This document shows, piece after piece, positions 41,755-50,106 of a DNA stretch of 52,998 nucleotides (positions are counted from its first letter, which is position 1; each line of letters opens with the position of its first letter). Below the pieces are notes generated by a model. It saw only the letters and a program-made list of their open reading frames with translations. It was not told the DNA's origin and did no database searches. Source of the DNA: SIG607 sp045533195. Lineage in GTDB: Bacteria > Bacillota > Clostridia > Oscillospirales > Acutalibacteraceae. The stretch covers positions 1 through 52,998 of the forward strand of contig JAZSHI010000050.1 of the NCBI GenBank assembly GCA_045533195.1. The letters run 5' to 3'. A program made the position numbers and the translations under genes.

Positions 41755-44457
41755 ATGGACACCAAGAATTATTTAATCGTAGACAGCGTGGAAAAGCTGG
41801 AAGAAGCTATTGCACGCACCAGAGAGGCGCAGAAGGTATTTGCTACCTATACTCAGGAACAGGTAGATAAAATCTTCTTAGCTGCTGCTTCTGCTGCCAA
41901 CAAGGCAAGAATTCCCCTTGCTAAAATGGCTGTTGAAGAAACCGGTATGGGTATTGTAGAGGATAAGGTTATCAAGAATAACTATGCTTCCGAGTATATC
42001 TACAATGCTTATAAGGAAACCAAGACCTGCGGTGTTATCGAAGAAGATAAGGCATACGGCATCAAGAAGATTGCTGAGCCTATCGGTGTAATTGCGGCGG
42101 TTATCCCCACCACAAACCCCACTTCTACCGCAATCTTCAAGTGCTTGCTCGCTCTTAAAACTCGTAACGCTATCATCATCAGCCCCCACCCCCGTGCAAA
42201 GAACAGCACTATCGCTGCTGCAAAATTAGTTCTTGAGGCTGCTGTTAAAGCCGGCGCTCCCGAAGGCATCATCGACTGGATCGACGTTCCTTCTTTGGAT
42301 ATGACTAATACTGTTATGAAGGAAGCCGACATCATCCTTGCTACCGGTGGCCCCGGAATGGTTAAAGCTGCTTACTCCAGCGGTAAGCCTGCTCTCGGTG
42401 TTGGTGCAGGCAACACTCCTGCTATCATTGATGAGTCTGCTGATATCCTTCTTGCTGTAAACTCCATCATTCACTCCAAGACCTTTGATAACGGTATGAT
42501 CTGTGCTTCCGAGCAGTCTGTTATCGTGCTTGAAAGCATTTACGATGCAGTTAAAGAAGAATTTGCTACCCGTGGTTGCTACTTCTTGAATCCTGCTGAA
42601 ACTGAGAAGGTTCGTAAGACAATCATCATCAACGGCGCTCTTAATGCAAAAATCGTTGGTCAGCCTGCCGCAAAGATTGCTGAGCTTGCCGGCGTTACCG
42701 TTCCCGAAGGCACCAAGATTCTTATCGGCGAAGTTGAGAGCGTAGAGCTTTCTGAAGAATTTGCACACGAAAAGTTAAGCCCTGTTCTTGCTATGTACAA
42801 AGCTAAGGACTTCACCGAGGCTCTTGACAAGGCTGAAAAGCTGGTAGAGGACGGCGGTTTCGGTCATACCTCTTCCGTATATCTTAACGAAATTACCGAA
42901 CAGGAAAAATTGAGCGCTTTTGCGGCTCGTATGAAGACCTGTCGTATCCTCGTAAACACCCCGTCTTCTCACGGTGGTATCGGTGACCTTTACAACTTCA
43001 AACTCGCTCCCTCGCTCACTTTGGGTTGCGGTTCTTGGGGCGGTAACTCGGTTTCCGACAACGTTGGTGTTAAGCACCTCTTAAATATTAAAACAGTAGC
43101 AGAAAGAAGGGAAAATATGCTTTGGTTCCGTGCACCTGAAAAGGTATATATCAAGAAAGGATGTCTGCCGGTTGCTCTTGATGAGCTCAGAACTGTACGC
43201 GGTGCTAAGAAAGCATTCATCGTAACTGATACCTTCCTTTATGAAAACGGCTACACCAAGCCTATCACTGATAAACTCGACGAAATGGGCATTGCTCATA
43301 CCACATTCTTTGATGTTCAGCCCGATCCTACCTTGAAGAACGCTCAGGACGGCGCAAAGCAGATGGCTGCCTTCCAGCCCGATACCATTATCGCTCTCGG
43401 CGGTGGTTCTGCTATGGACGCTGCTAAGATTATGTGGGTTCTCTACGAGCATCCCGAAGCCGACTTTATGGATATGGCAATGCGTTTCATTGATATCCGT
43501 AAGCGTGTATACACATTCCCCAAGATGGGCGAAAAGGCTTACTTTATCGCAGTTCCTACCTCTGCAGGTACCGGTTCTGAGGTTACTCCCTTCGCTGTTA
43601 TTACCGATGGCGAGACCGGCGTAAAATATCCTCTTGCTGACTATGAATTGCTTCCCAATATGGCTATCATCGACACCGACTTCCACATGAGCGCTCCCAA
43701 GGGACTTACTGCTGCTTCCGGTATCGATGCTGTGACTCACGCTGTTGAGGCTTATGCCGCAATGCTCGCAACCGATTACACCGACGGCCTTGCACTTCAG
43801 GCTCTGAAGAACATCTTTAAGTATCTGCCCCGTGCATATGAAAACGGTCAGACCGATGTTGAGGCACGTGAGAAGATGGCTAACGCCGCTACCATGGCAG
43901 GTATGGCCTTTGCAAATGCTTTCCTCGGCGTATGTCACTCGATGGCTCACAAGCTCGGTGCTTTCCATCACTTGCCCCATGGTGTTGCAAACGCTCTGAT
44001 GATTGAAGAAGTTCTCCGCTTCAATGCAAGCGAAGCTCCGGCAAAGATGGGTACCTTCTCTCAGTACGATCATCCTCATACTCTTGCTCGCTATGCTGAA
44101 ATCGCTGATTACCTTGGCCTTGGCGGCAAGACCGATGAAGAGAAGCTTGAAAACCTTATCAAAGCTATTAACGACCTTAAGGCAAAGGTTGGCATTAAAG
44201 AAACCATCAAAGATTACGGTATTGACGAAAACGACTTCCTCACTCGCCTTGATGACATGGTTGAGCAGGCATTCGATGACCAGTGCACCGGTGCTAACCC
44301 CCGTTATCCGTTGATGAGCGAACTCAAACAGATGTACCTGAACGCTTATTACGGTAAGCATTTCGTAGAAACCAAGAAGCCCACCGCAGCCGATGTTGCT
44401 GCTCCTGCTAAGGTTGACGATGTTAAAGTTACCTATCGCAAGGGCAAGAAAGCATAA
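41755..44457 (+). CDS. adhE: bifunctional acetaldehyde-CoA / alcohol dehydrogenase AdhE
   Basis: 900 residues, full length. The N-terminal aldehyde dehydrogenase domain (about 1-440) reduces acetyl-CoA to acetaldehyde and has catalytic Cys250 in NGMICASEQS. The C-terminal iron-dependent alcohol dehydrogenase domain (about 460-870) has GGGSAMDAAK, VPTSAGTGSEVTPF and the iron-ligand histidines in CHSMAHKLGAFHHLPHG. It turns acetyl-CoA to ethanol and regenerates two NAD+. Codons end in C more often than in the flanking genes, fitting high expression. AGGAGG precedes the start. Confidence 0.98.
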   Translation: MDTKNYLIVDSVEKLEEAIARTREAQKVFATYTQEQVDKIFLAAASAANKARIPLAKMAVEETGMGIVEDKVIKNNYASEYIYNAYKETKTCGVIEEDKAYGIKKIAEPIGVIAAVIPTTNPTSTAIFKCLLALKTRNAIIISPHPRAKNSTIAAAKLVLEAAVKAGAPEGIIDWIDVPSLDMTNTVMKEADIILATGGPGMVKAAYSSGKPALGVGAGNTPAIIDESADILLAVNSIIHSKTFDNGMICASEQSVIVLESIYDAVKEEFATRGCYFLNPAETEKVRKTIIINGALNAKIVGQPAAKIAELAGVTVPEGTKILIGEVESVELSEEFAHEKLSPVLAMYKAKDFTEALDKAEKLVEDGGFGHTSSVYLNEITEQEKLSAFAARMKTCRILVNTPSSHGGIGDLYNFKLAPSLTLGCGSWGGNSVSDNVGVKHLLNIKTVAERRENMLWFRAPEKVYIKKGCLPVALDELRTVRGAKKAFIVTDTFLYENGYTKPITDKLDEMGIAHTTFFDVQPDPTLKNAQDGAKQMAAFQPDTIIALGGGSAMDAAKIMWVLYEHPEADFMDMAMRFIDIRKRVYTFPKMGEKAYFIAVPTSAGTGSEVTPFAVITDGETGVKYPLADYELLPNMAIIDTDFHMSAPKGLTAASGIDAVTHAVEAYAAMLATDYTDGLALQALKNIFKYLPRAYENGQTDVEAREKMANAATMAGMAFANAFLGVCHSMAHKLGAFHHLPHGVANALMIEEVLRFNASEAPAKMGTFSQYDHPHTLARYAEIADYLGLGGKTDEEKLENLIKAINDLKAKVGIKETIKDYGIDENDFLTRLDDMVEQAFDDQCTGANPRYPLMSELKQMYLNAYYGKHFVETKKPTAADVAAPAKVDDVKVTYRKGKKA

Positions 44458-44475
44458 TTAAGGGAGGAAATAGAA

Positions 44476-45225
44476 ATGAAACTTGATAGAGTTATCGCAG
44501 TAAGAAACAATAAAACTATCTACCGTGACGGTGATAGATGCGTTAAGGTATTTAACGATGATTATTCCAAGGCTGATGTTTTGAACGAAGCCTTAAATCA
44601 GGCAAGAATCGAAGAAACCGGTCTTAACATCCCCAAGATCCTCGAAGTAACGATGGTTGACGGAAAATGGGCAATCGTATCCGAGTATATCAAGGGTAAG
44701 ACTTTGGCTCAGCTTATGGAAGAAGACAGCGAAAAGAATGATGAATATCTCGAACTGCTCGTTGATTTACAGCTTTCTGTTCACGCAAAGAAATGCCCTC
44801 TCCTTAACAAACTTAAGGATAAAATGAACCGCAAGATCTCTGACACTGAGCTTGATGCAACCACCCGTTATGATCTCCACACCCGTCTTGAAGGTATGCC
44901 CAAGCACAACAAGGTTTGCCACGGCGACTTCAACCCCTCTAATATCATTATTGCTGAAGATGGCACTCCCTATATCCTTGACTGGTCTCACGCAACTCAG
45001 GGTAACGCATCTGCCGATGCAGCCCGTACCTATCTCTTGTTCTGGTTGAACGGTGATATTGACGGCGCTAAAAAGTACCTTGACCTGTTCTGCCAAAAGA
45101 GCAACACCGCAAAACAGTATGTTCAGAAATGGATGCCCATCGTTGCCGCTTCTCAGTCTGTTAAGGGCAATGAAAAAGAGCGTGAGTTCTTGCTCTCTTG
45201 GGTAAACGTTGTAGATTACGAATAA
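44476..45225 (+). CDS. APH-type phosphotransferase (small-molecule kinase)
   Basis: 249 residues of the protein-kinase-like APH/choline kinase fold. Lys24 (RCVKVF) is the likely ATP-binding lysine; Brenner's motif HGDFNPSN is at 149-156 and the metal-binding Asp is in DWSHA (169-173). Substrates of such enzymes include aminoglycosides, choline, ethanolamine and thiamine, and none can be chosen here. The position 18 nt after adhE and 19 nt before the ferredoxin-like genes is striking, because it sits in a redox operon. It may tune a metabolite or a regulator of that system. Confidence 0.82.
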   Translation: MKLDRVIAVRNNKTIYRDGDRCVKVFNDDYSKADVLNEALNQARIEETGLNIPKILEVTMVDGKWAIVSEYIKGKTLAQLMEEDSEKNDEYLELLVDLQLSVHAKKCPLLNKLKDKMNRKISDTELDATTRYDLHTRLEGMPKHNKVCHGDFNPSNIIIAEDGTPYILDWSHATQGNASADAARTYLLFWLNGDIDGAKKYLDLFCQKSNTAKQYVQKWMPIVAASQSVKGNEKEREFLLSWVNVVDYE

Positions 45226-45244
45226 GGATAAAGGAGAAAGAATA

Positions 45245-45484
45245 ATGAAAGTTACAGTTTGTATCGGTAGTTCCTGCCACATTAAAGGTTCACGTCAGGT
45301 AGTAGAGCAGCTTCAGTACCTCATCGCTGAGAACAATCTCGGCGATAAGGTAGAACTCGGCGGCACCTTCTGCATGGGCAAATGCCAGCAGGGTGTTTGC
45401 GTTACCGTTGATGATGCATTCCATTCCGTAACCCCCGAAACCGTAGAAGAATTCTTCGAGAAGAATATTAAAGCGAAGGTATAA
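45245..45484 (+). CDS. mini [2Fe-2S] thioredoxin-fold protein (NuoE/HydC C-terminal type), copy 1
   Basis: 79 residues. Four cysteines (Cys6, Cys11, Cys43, Cys47) in CIGSSCHIKG and GTFCMGKCQ match the 2Fe-2S site of the NuoE/HydC/HoxE thioredoxin-like domain. The usual N-terminal helical half of NuoE is missing. Such proteins pass electrons between NADH-binding FeS subunits and partners. No NuoF/HydB flavoprotein is in this window, so the partner is unknown. AAAGGAG precedes it. Confidence 0.82.
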   Translation: MKVTVCIGSSCHIKGSRQVVEQLQYLIAENNLGDKVELGGTFCMGKCQQGVCVTVDDAFHSVTPETVEEFFEKNIKAKV

Positions 45485-45488
45485 GAAT

Positions 45489-45743
45489 ATGATTATTCAG
45501 GTTTGTGTAGGTAGTTCTTGTCACTTAAAGGGTTCTCCCGAAATTGTAGAACTTCTGCAAAAAGCCGTTGAAGAATATCATCTTGAAGACGAAGTTACAC
45601 TTGCCGGTAGTTTTTGTATCGGCAAGTGTAACCGTATCGGTGTTACGATACAGGTCGATGACGATATTCATGTCGGCGTTACAAAGGAGAACTTCAAGGA
45701 GTTCCTCCAAGAAAACGTATTAAATAAACTGGAAAGGAAGTAA
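45489..45743 (+). CDS. mini [2Fe-2S] thioredoxin-fold protein, copy 2
   Basis: 84 residues with the same four-cysteine layout (Cys6, Cys11, Cys43, Cys47) in CVGSSCHLKG and GSFCIGKCN. It is a tandem paralogue of copy 1, 4 nt downstream. Conserved cysteines but divergent surfaces suggest two different partners, for instance HydS and HydA. This pairing is inference. The gene is followed 6 nt later by the sensory-type hydrogenase. Confidence 0.82.
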   Translation: MIIQVCVGSSCHLKGSPEIVELLQKAVEEYHLEDEVTLAGSFCIGKCNRIGVTIQVDDDIHVGVTKENFKEFLQENVLNKLERK

Positions 45744-45749
45744 CGGGAT

Positions 45750-47429
45750 ATGCCGAATTGTTTGACCTTAAAAAAATCAAACTGCAAAAACTGCTATAAG
45801 TGCATCCGCCATTGTCCCGTTAAAGCCATTCGTTTTTCGGGAAATCAGGCACATATTATCGGCAACGAATGTATTCTCTGCGGTCAATGCTTTGTTGTAT
45901 GCCCTCAGAATGCTAAGGAGATCGTTGACGAAACCGAAAAGGCAAAGGTTCTTCTCCAAAGCGGAGATCCCGTAATCGTAAGTATTGCCCCTTCTTTTAT
46001 TGCGAACTATGAAGGCGTTGGTATCAACGCTATGCGCAGAGCATTAAAGAAGCTGGGCTTTTATGACGTTGAGGAAACTGCCGTTGGTGCCACTATTGTT
46101 AAAACAGAGTATGAAAGAATGCTCCGTGAGGATGAGAGAGATGTTATTATCACATCCTGCTGTCATTCTATCAATCTGTTAATTCAAAAGCATTTTCCTA
46201 CGGCGCTTGAATACTTGGCTGATGTTGTATCGCCTATGCATGCGCATTGCAAGGATATAAAAAGCAGATATCCTAATGCAAAGACTGTGTTTATCGGCCC
46301 TTGCGTTGCCAAAAAAGATGAGGCAGAGCATTATGAAGGCATCGTAGATGCGGTGCTCACCTTTGAGGAACTTACCGAGTGGTTAAATGCGGAAAAAATC
46401 GAGCTGGAACAGGAAGTAGATAATGACGTTTGTTCCCGTGCTCGTTTCTTCCCGACAACCGGCGGCGTTCTTAAAACAATGGCTCAGGATATCCCCGGCT
46501 ATACGTATCTTGCCCTTGACGGTGTTGATAATTGTATTGCCGCACTTAAAGATATTATAAACGGTAAGGTTCATAAGTGCTTTATCGAAATGTCTGCTTG
46601 TGTTGGTAGCTGTGTGGGCGGTCCGGTTATGGAAAAATACCATCGTTCCTCTGCTGTTAAGGATTATATTGCTATTTCCGAATATGCAGGAACAAAGGAT
46701 TTTGAAGTATCTCAGCCCAAGGCTATTGAACTAAAAAAGAGCTTTGCTTTTATTGAGCAGCGTTCTCAGATGCCTTCTGATATGGAGATTATGAATATCC
46801 TTCGTCAGATGGGTAAATTCAAGCCTTCTCAAGAACTTAACTGTGGTTCTTGCGGCTATAATACCTGCCGTGAAAAAGCAATCGCTATTATTCAGGGCAA
46901 GGCAGAAATCTCGATGTGCTTGCCCTTCCTCAAGGATAAGGCAGAAAGCTTCTCGGATATTATTGTAAATAACACCCCCAACGGACTTATTGTTTTGAAC
47001 GAGCAGTTGGAGGTTCAGCAAATTAACAAAGCGGCACGGGATATTATGAATATTCGTTCTGCAAATGATATTCTCGGCGATCAGGTTATCCGCATTCTTG
47101 ATCCTAAAGTGTTTATGGATGTTCTCAGAACCGGTCGCAACGTGCGTGATGAGCGTGTGTATCTCGCTGAATATAAACGCTTTGTTGAGCAGTCTGTTGT
47201 TTATGATAAGGATTCTCATTTGTTGGTTGCTATTATGCGTGATATTACCGATGAGCAAAATGAGCGTGAAAAGAAAGAAAACATAAGCCGTCAGACCATT
47301 GAGGTTGCAGATAAGGTTGTTGATAAGCAGATGCGCATTGTTCAGGAAATTGCATCGCTTCTCGGCGAAACTGCCGCTGAAACCAAAATTGCACTCGCAA
47401 AATTAAAGGAGTCAATCCAAGATGAATGA
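45750..47429 (+). CDS. hydS: sensory-type [FeFe] hydrogenase with PAS domain (HydS-like)
   Basis: 559 residues. Two 4Fe-4S ferredoxin motifs (Cys12/15/18/22 and Cys41/44/47/51) precede an H-cluster domain. H-cluster loops: L1 TSCCH (135-139), L2 GPCVAKKDE (183-191), L3 ACVGSC (283-288). L1 has His in place of Pro and L2 lacks the usual Met before Pro-Cys. A further 4Fe-4S site (Cys365, Cys368, Cys373, Cys390) and a PAS-like domain (about 400-500) follow, then a coiled helix. This is the group C/sensory layout; it probably reads H2 or redox state and signals to the phosphatase, whose gene overlaps by 8 nt. The final 40 residues resemble a linker helix. Confidence 0.87.
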   Translation: MPNCLTLKKSNCKNCYKCIRHCPVKAIRFSGNQAHIIGNECILCGQCFVVCPQNAKEIVDETEKAKVLLQSGDPVIVSIAPSFIANYEGVGINAMRRALKKLGFYDVEETAVGATIVKTEYERMLREDERDVIITSCCHSINLLIQKHFPTALEYLADVVSPMHAHCKDIKSRYPNAKTVFIGPCVAKKDEAEHYEGIVDAVLTFEELTEWLNAEKIELEQEVDNDVCSRARFFPTTGGVLKTMAQDIPGYTYLALDGVDNCIAALKDIINGKVHKCFIEMSACVGSCVGGPVMEKYHRSSAVKDYIAISEYAGTKDFEVSQPKAIELKKSFAFIEQRSQMPSDMEIMNILRQMGKFKPSQELNCGSCGYNTCREKAIAIIQGKAEISMCLPFLKDKAESFSDIIVNNTPNGLIVLNEQLEVQQINKAARDIMNIRSANDILGDQVIRILDPKVFMDVLRTGRNVRDERVYLAEYKRFVEQSVVYDKDSHLLVAIMRDITDEQNEREKKENISRQTIEVADKVVDKQMRIVQEIASLLGETAAETKIALAKLKESIQDE

Positions 47430-48594
47430 TTTATGTGCTGATATCGGATACAAAAGTATAAATCATTACGGCGAGCAGCTTTGCGGTGACCACGTTGACG
47501 TTGTAGAACCCAGTGATGATTCTACTGTTATCGTGCTGTCAGACGGACTCGGTAGCGGCGTTAAGGCAAGTATTCTTTCGACTCTTACCTCTAAAATCAT
47601 TTCAACAATGTTGGCAGAGGGTTTAAGTTTGGAAGAATGTGTTGAAACCATCGCCGCAACATTACCTGTTTGTTCGGTTCGTGGTGTGGCTTATTCCACC
47701 TTTACCATTATTCATCTTAAAAACAATCAGGTGGCTGAGCTTATTCAGTACGATAATCCTCATGCTATTGTTATCCGTGATGAAACGGTTTGGGACTATC
47801 CCAAAACCGAAATGAATATCGGCGGTAAAAAGATTTACAAATCAGTTATCAAACTGCAAGAAAACGATATTTTTGTCGCTATGAGTGACGGTTGTCCTCA
47901 TGCCGGTATCGGTACGGCTTATAACTTCGGTTGGAAGCGTGAGGATATTGCCTCGTTTATGGAATCGCTTTCTCACTGTGGCTATACCGCTAAAACATTG
48001 TCTACTATGCTCGTAGATGAATGTGATAAGCTCTACGGACAGAAGCCCGGAGATGATGCGACTGCTTGTGTTGTTCGCATCAGAAAAAGAGAGCCGATGA
48101 ATATGCTCTTTGGCCCGCCGTCTAACCGTGATGATGCCGACCGTATGATGTCACTCTTTTTCTCCAAAGAAGGTAAGCACATCATCTGCGGCGGAACAAC
48201 CTCTTCTATTGCGGCAAAATTCCTTCGTAAGCCTGTTAAGGCAAGCCTTAATTTTGAAGCAAGCGACGTGCCTCCGATTGCAGAAATCGAAGGTGTGGAT
48301 TTGGTTACCGAAGGTGTTATTACCGTAAATAAAGTACTTGAATATGCCAAGGATTATCTTGGCGAAAATAAGCATTATGAACATTGGAGCTTCAAGCGTG
48401 ACGGCGCCTCTCTGATCTGCCGTTTACTGTTTGAGGAAGCAACCGATATTAACTTCTATGTAGGCAGAGCAGTAAACCCTGCTCATCAGAACCCCGATCT
48501 GCCTATCAACTTTAATATTAAAATGAACTTGGTTGAGGAACTTTCCAAGTGCCTCAAAAAGATGGGAAAGAAAATAAAAGTAAGTTATTTCTAA
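47422..48594 (+). CDS. SpoIIE/PP2C-type serine phosphatase, hydrogenase-linked
   Basis: 390 residues. The metal-binding aspartates appear as Asp41 in VLSDGLGSG, Asp156 in AMSDGCPHAG and Asp211/212 in GDDATACVV, which fits PP2C/SpoIIE catalysis on phosphoserine or phosphothreonine. A C-terminal part (about 225-390) with GGTTSSIAAKFLRKP has no recognised function. Coding overlap of 8 nt with the hydrogenase upstream suggests direct partnership, so H2 sensing may be turned into dephosphorylation. Targets (anti-anti-sigma factors, kinases) are not in the window. Confidence 0.85.
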   Translation: MNDLCADIGYKSINHYGEQLCGDHVDVVEPSDDSTVIVLSDGLGSGVKASILSTLTSKIISTMLAEGLSLEECVETIAATLPVCSVRGVAYSTFTIIHLKNNQVAELIQYDNPHAIVIRDETVWDYPKTEMNIGGKKIYKSVIKLQENDIFVAMSDGCPHAGIGTAYNFGWKREDIASFMESLSHCGYTAKTLSTMLVDECDKLYGQKPGDDATACVVRIRKREPMNMLFGPPSNRDDADRMMSLFFSKEGKHIICGGTTSSIAAKFLRKPVKASLNFEASDVPPIAEIEGVDLVTEGVITVNKVLEYAKDYLGENKHYEHWSFKRDGASLICRLLFEEATDINFYVGRAVNPAHQNPDLPINFNIKMNLVEELSKCLKKMGKKIKVSYF

Positions 48595-48606
48595 GGAGGG
48601 AATTAA

Positions 48607-50028
48607 ATGCGTAAGTTTGATACTAAAGTACAACACCTGAAATATAAGGTCTTGCGTGAGGTCGCGCGTCAGGCTTGGAATGATACTCTCCTTCAGAATA
48701 TTATGGATATTCCCCAAATGATCGTACCCGGCAAAACCTCCACCATGCGTTGCTGTGTTTATAAAGAACGAGCCATTTTAGGCGAGCGTGTAAAGATTGC
48801 TATGGGCGGTGATAAAGATAACCCCAATGTTATCGAGGTTATTGATATCGCTTGTGACGAATGTCCTGCAGCAGGTTATGAGGTGACCGACTCTTGCCGT
48901 GGCTGTCTTGCACACCGTTGCGAAGACGTCTGCAAGAGAGGAGCAATTTCCTTTGACCATAACCATGTGGCACACATTGATAAATCCAAGTGTGTAGAAT
49001 GCGGTCAGTGTGCAAAGGTTTGTCCTTATTTTGCGATTGTCAATCGCAAGCGTCCTTGCCAGATTGCTTGCAAGGTAAAAGCGATTTCCATCAATGATGA
49101 TAATGCCGCCGCCATTGACAACAATAAGTGCATTCAGTGCGGCGCTTGTGTTTATCAGTGTCCCTTTGGTGCGATTATGGATAAGTCCTATATACTGAAT
49201 GTTATTGACTTCATTAAAAACAGCGAGAATAACACGAAATATAAGGTTTATGCTATTGTAGCACCGTCTATTTCAAGTCAGTTTACTTATGCAAAATTAG
49301 GTCAGGTTATTTCCGGTCTTAAAAGTTTAGGCTTCTTTACCGTTATTGAAGCGGCGCTCGGTGCGGATATGGTAGCGAAGGCCGAATCCAAGGAACTTGC
49401 CGAAAAGGGATTTTTAACAAGCTCTTGTTGTCCTGCTTTCGTGCAGTATATCAAGTCGGCATTCCCGGATTTACTGCCGTTAGTATCGCATAACCTTTCG
49501 CCTATGGCAGCTTTGGCAAAATATATCAAGGGTACGGATGAAAACGCTAAGGTTGTTTTTATCGGCCCGTGTACTGCTAAAAAAGCAGAGGCGCAGCTTG
49601 AAAGCGTAAAACCGTACGTGGATGCGGTGATGACCTTTGAAGAACTGCAAGCCCTCTATGACAGCAAGGACATTGATATTACAACTCTTGCCGAAGATGT
49701 GCTTGACAATGCTTCTTATTTTGGTAGAATTTTTGCTCGCTCCGGCGGTCTTTCGGATGCTGTTGCACAGGGGCTTAAAGAACAGAATATTGAGTTCGAT
49801 TTGAAAGCAATTCCTTGTGACGGTATTGAAGAATGCCGTATGGCACTGCTCAAAAAGAGTAAAAATGTGCTTGATGCCAACTTTATCGAAGGTATGGCTT
49901 GTGTCGGCGGTTGTATCGGCGGCGCGGGTTGCCTTACCCACGGTGAGAAAAACAAAGCCGAAGTGGATAAGTATGGCAGAGAGGCTTTTGAAAAGACTAT
50001 CGGCGATGCTGTAGCCGTTTTAAAATAG
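48607..50028 (+). CDS. [FeFe] hydrogenase, group B type (HydA2-like)
   Basis: 473 residues. An N-terminal segment has CRGCLAHRCEDVC (Cys97/100/105/109). Two ferredoxin sites follow (Cys129/132/135/139 and Cys175/178/181/185) with an additional Cys151/Cys155 pair. H-cluster motifs: SSCCP (272-276), GPCTAKKAE (320-328) and ACVGGC (431-436). As in HydS, Gly replaces Met in the L2 loop. Ferredoxin-dependent H2 production in the cytoplasm is the expected role. Twelve nt separate it from the phosphatase gene; a terminator follows it. Confidence 0.9.
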   Translation: MRKFDTKVQHLKYKVLREVARQAWNDTLLQNIMDIPQMIVPGKTSTMRCCVYKERAILGERVKIAMGGDKDNPNVIEVIDIACDECPAAGYEVTDSCRGCLAHRCEDVCKRGAISFDHNHVAHIDKSKCVECGQCAKVCPYFAIVNRKRPCQIACKVKAISINDDNAAAIDNNKCIQCGACVYQCPFGAIMDKSYILNVIDFIKNSENNTKYKVYAIVAPSISSQFTYAKLGQVISGLKSLGFFTVIEAALGADMVAKAESKELAEKGFLTSSCCPAFVQYIKSAFPDLLPLVSHNLSPMAALAKYIKGTDENAKVVFIGPCTAKKAEAQLESVKPYVDAVMTFEELQALYDSKDIDITTLAEDVLDNASYFGRIFARSGGLSDAVAQGLKEQNIEFDLKAIPCDGIEECRMALLKKSKNVLDANFIEGMACVGGCIGGAGCLTHGEKNKAEVDKYGREAFEKTIGDAVAVLK

Positions 50029-50042
50029 TCTGTTTTGTTCAC

Positions 50043-50092
50043 GCCTGTTCTTTACATTTTCTTGTCTTCGTGTAAAGAGCAGGCATTTTTTT
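50043..50092 (+). terminator. terminator after the hydrogenase operon
   Basis: Fourteen-bp arms with one G-T pair (50043-50056 and 50071-50084) followed by ATTTTTTT. The pyk ribosome site GGAGG (50093-50097) begins directly after the T-tract, so readthrough would still translate pyk. Confidence 0.85.
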
Positions 50093-50106
50093 GGAGGTTA
50101 GGTAAT

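Noticed and set aside
43081..44361. long minus-strand frame opposite adhE (426 codons)
   Set aside because: It is a shadow created by codon bias of adhE; no domain pattern and no ribosome site.
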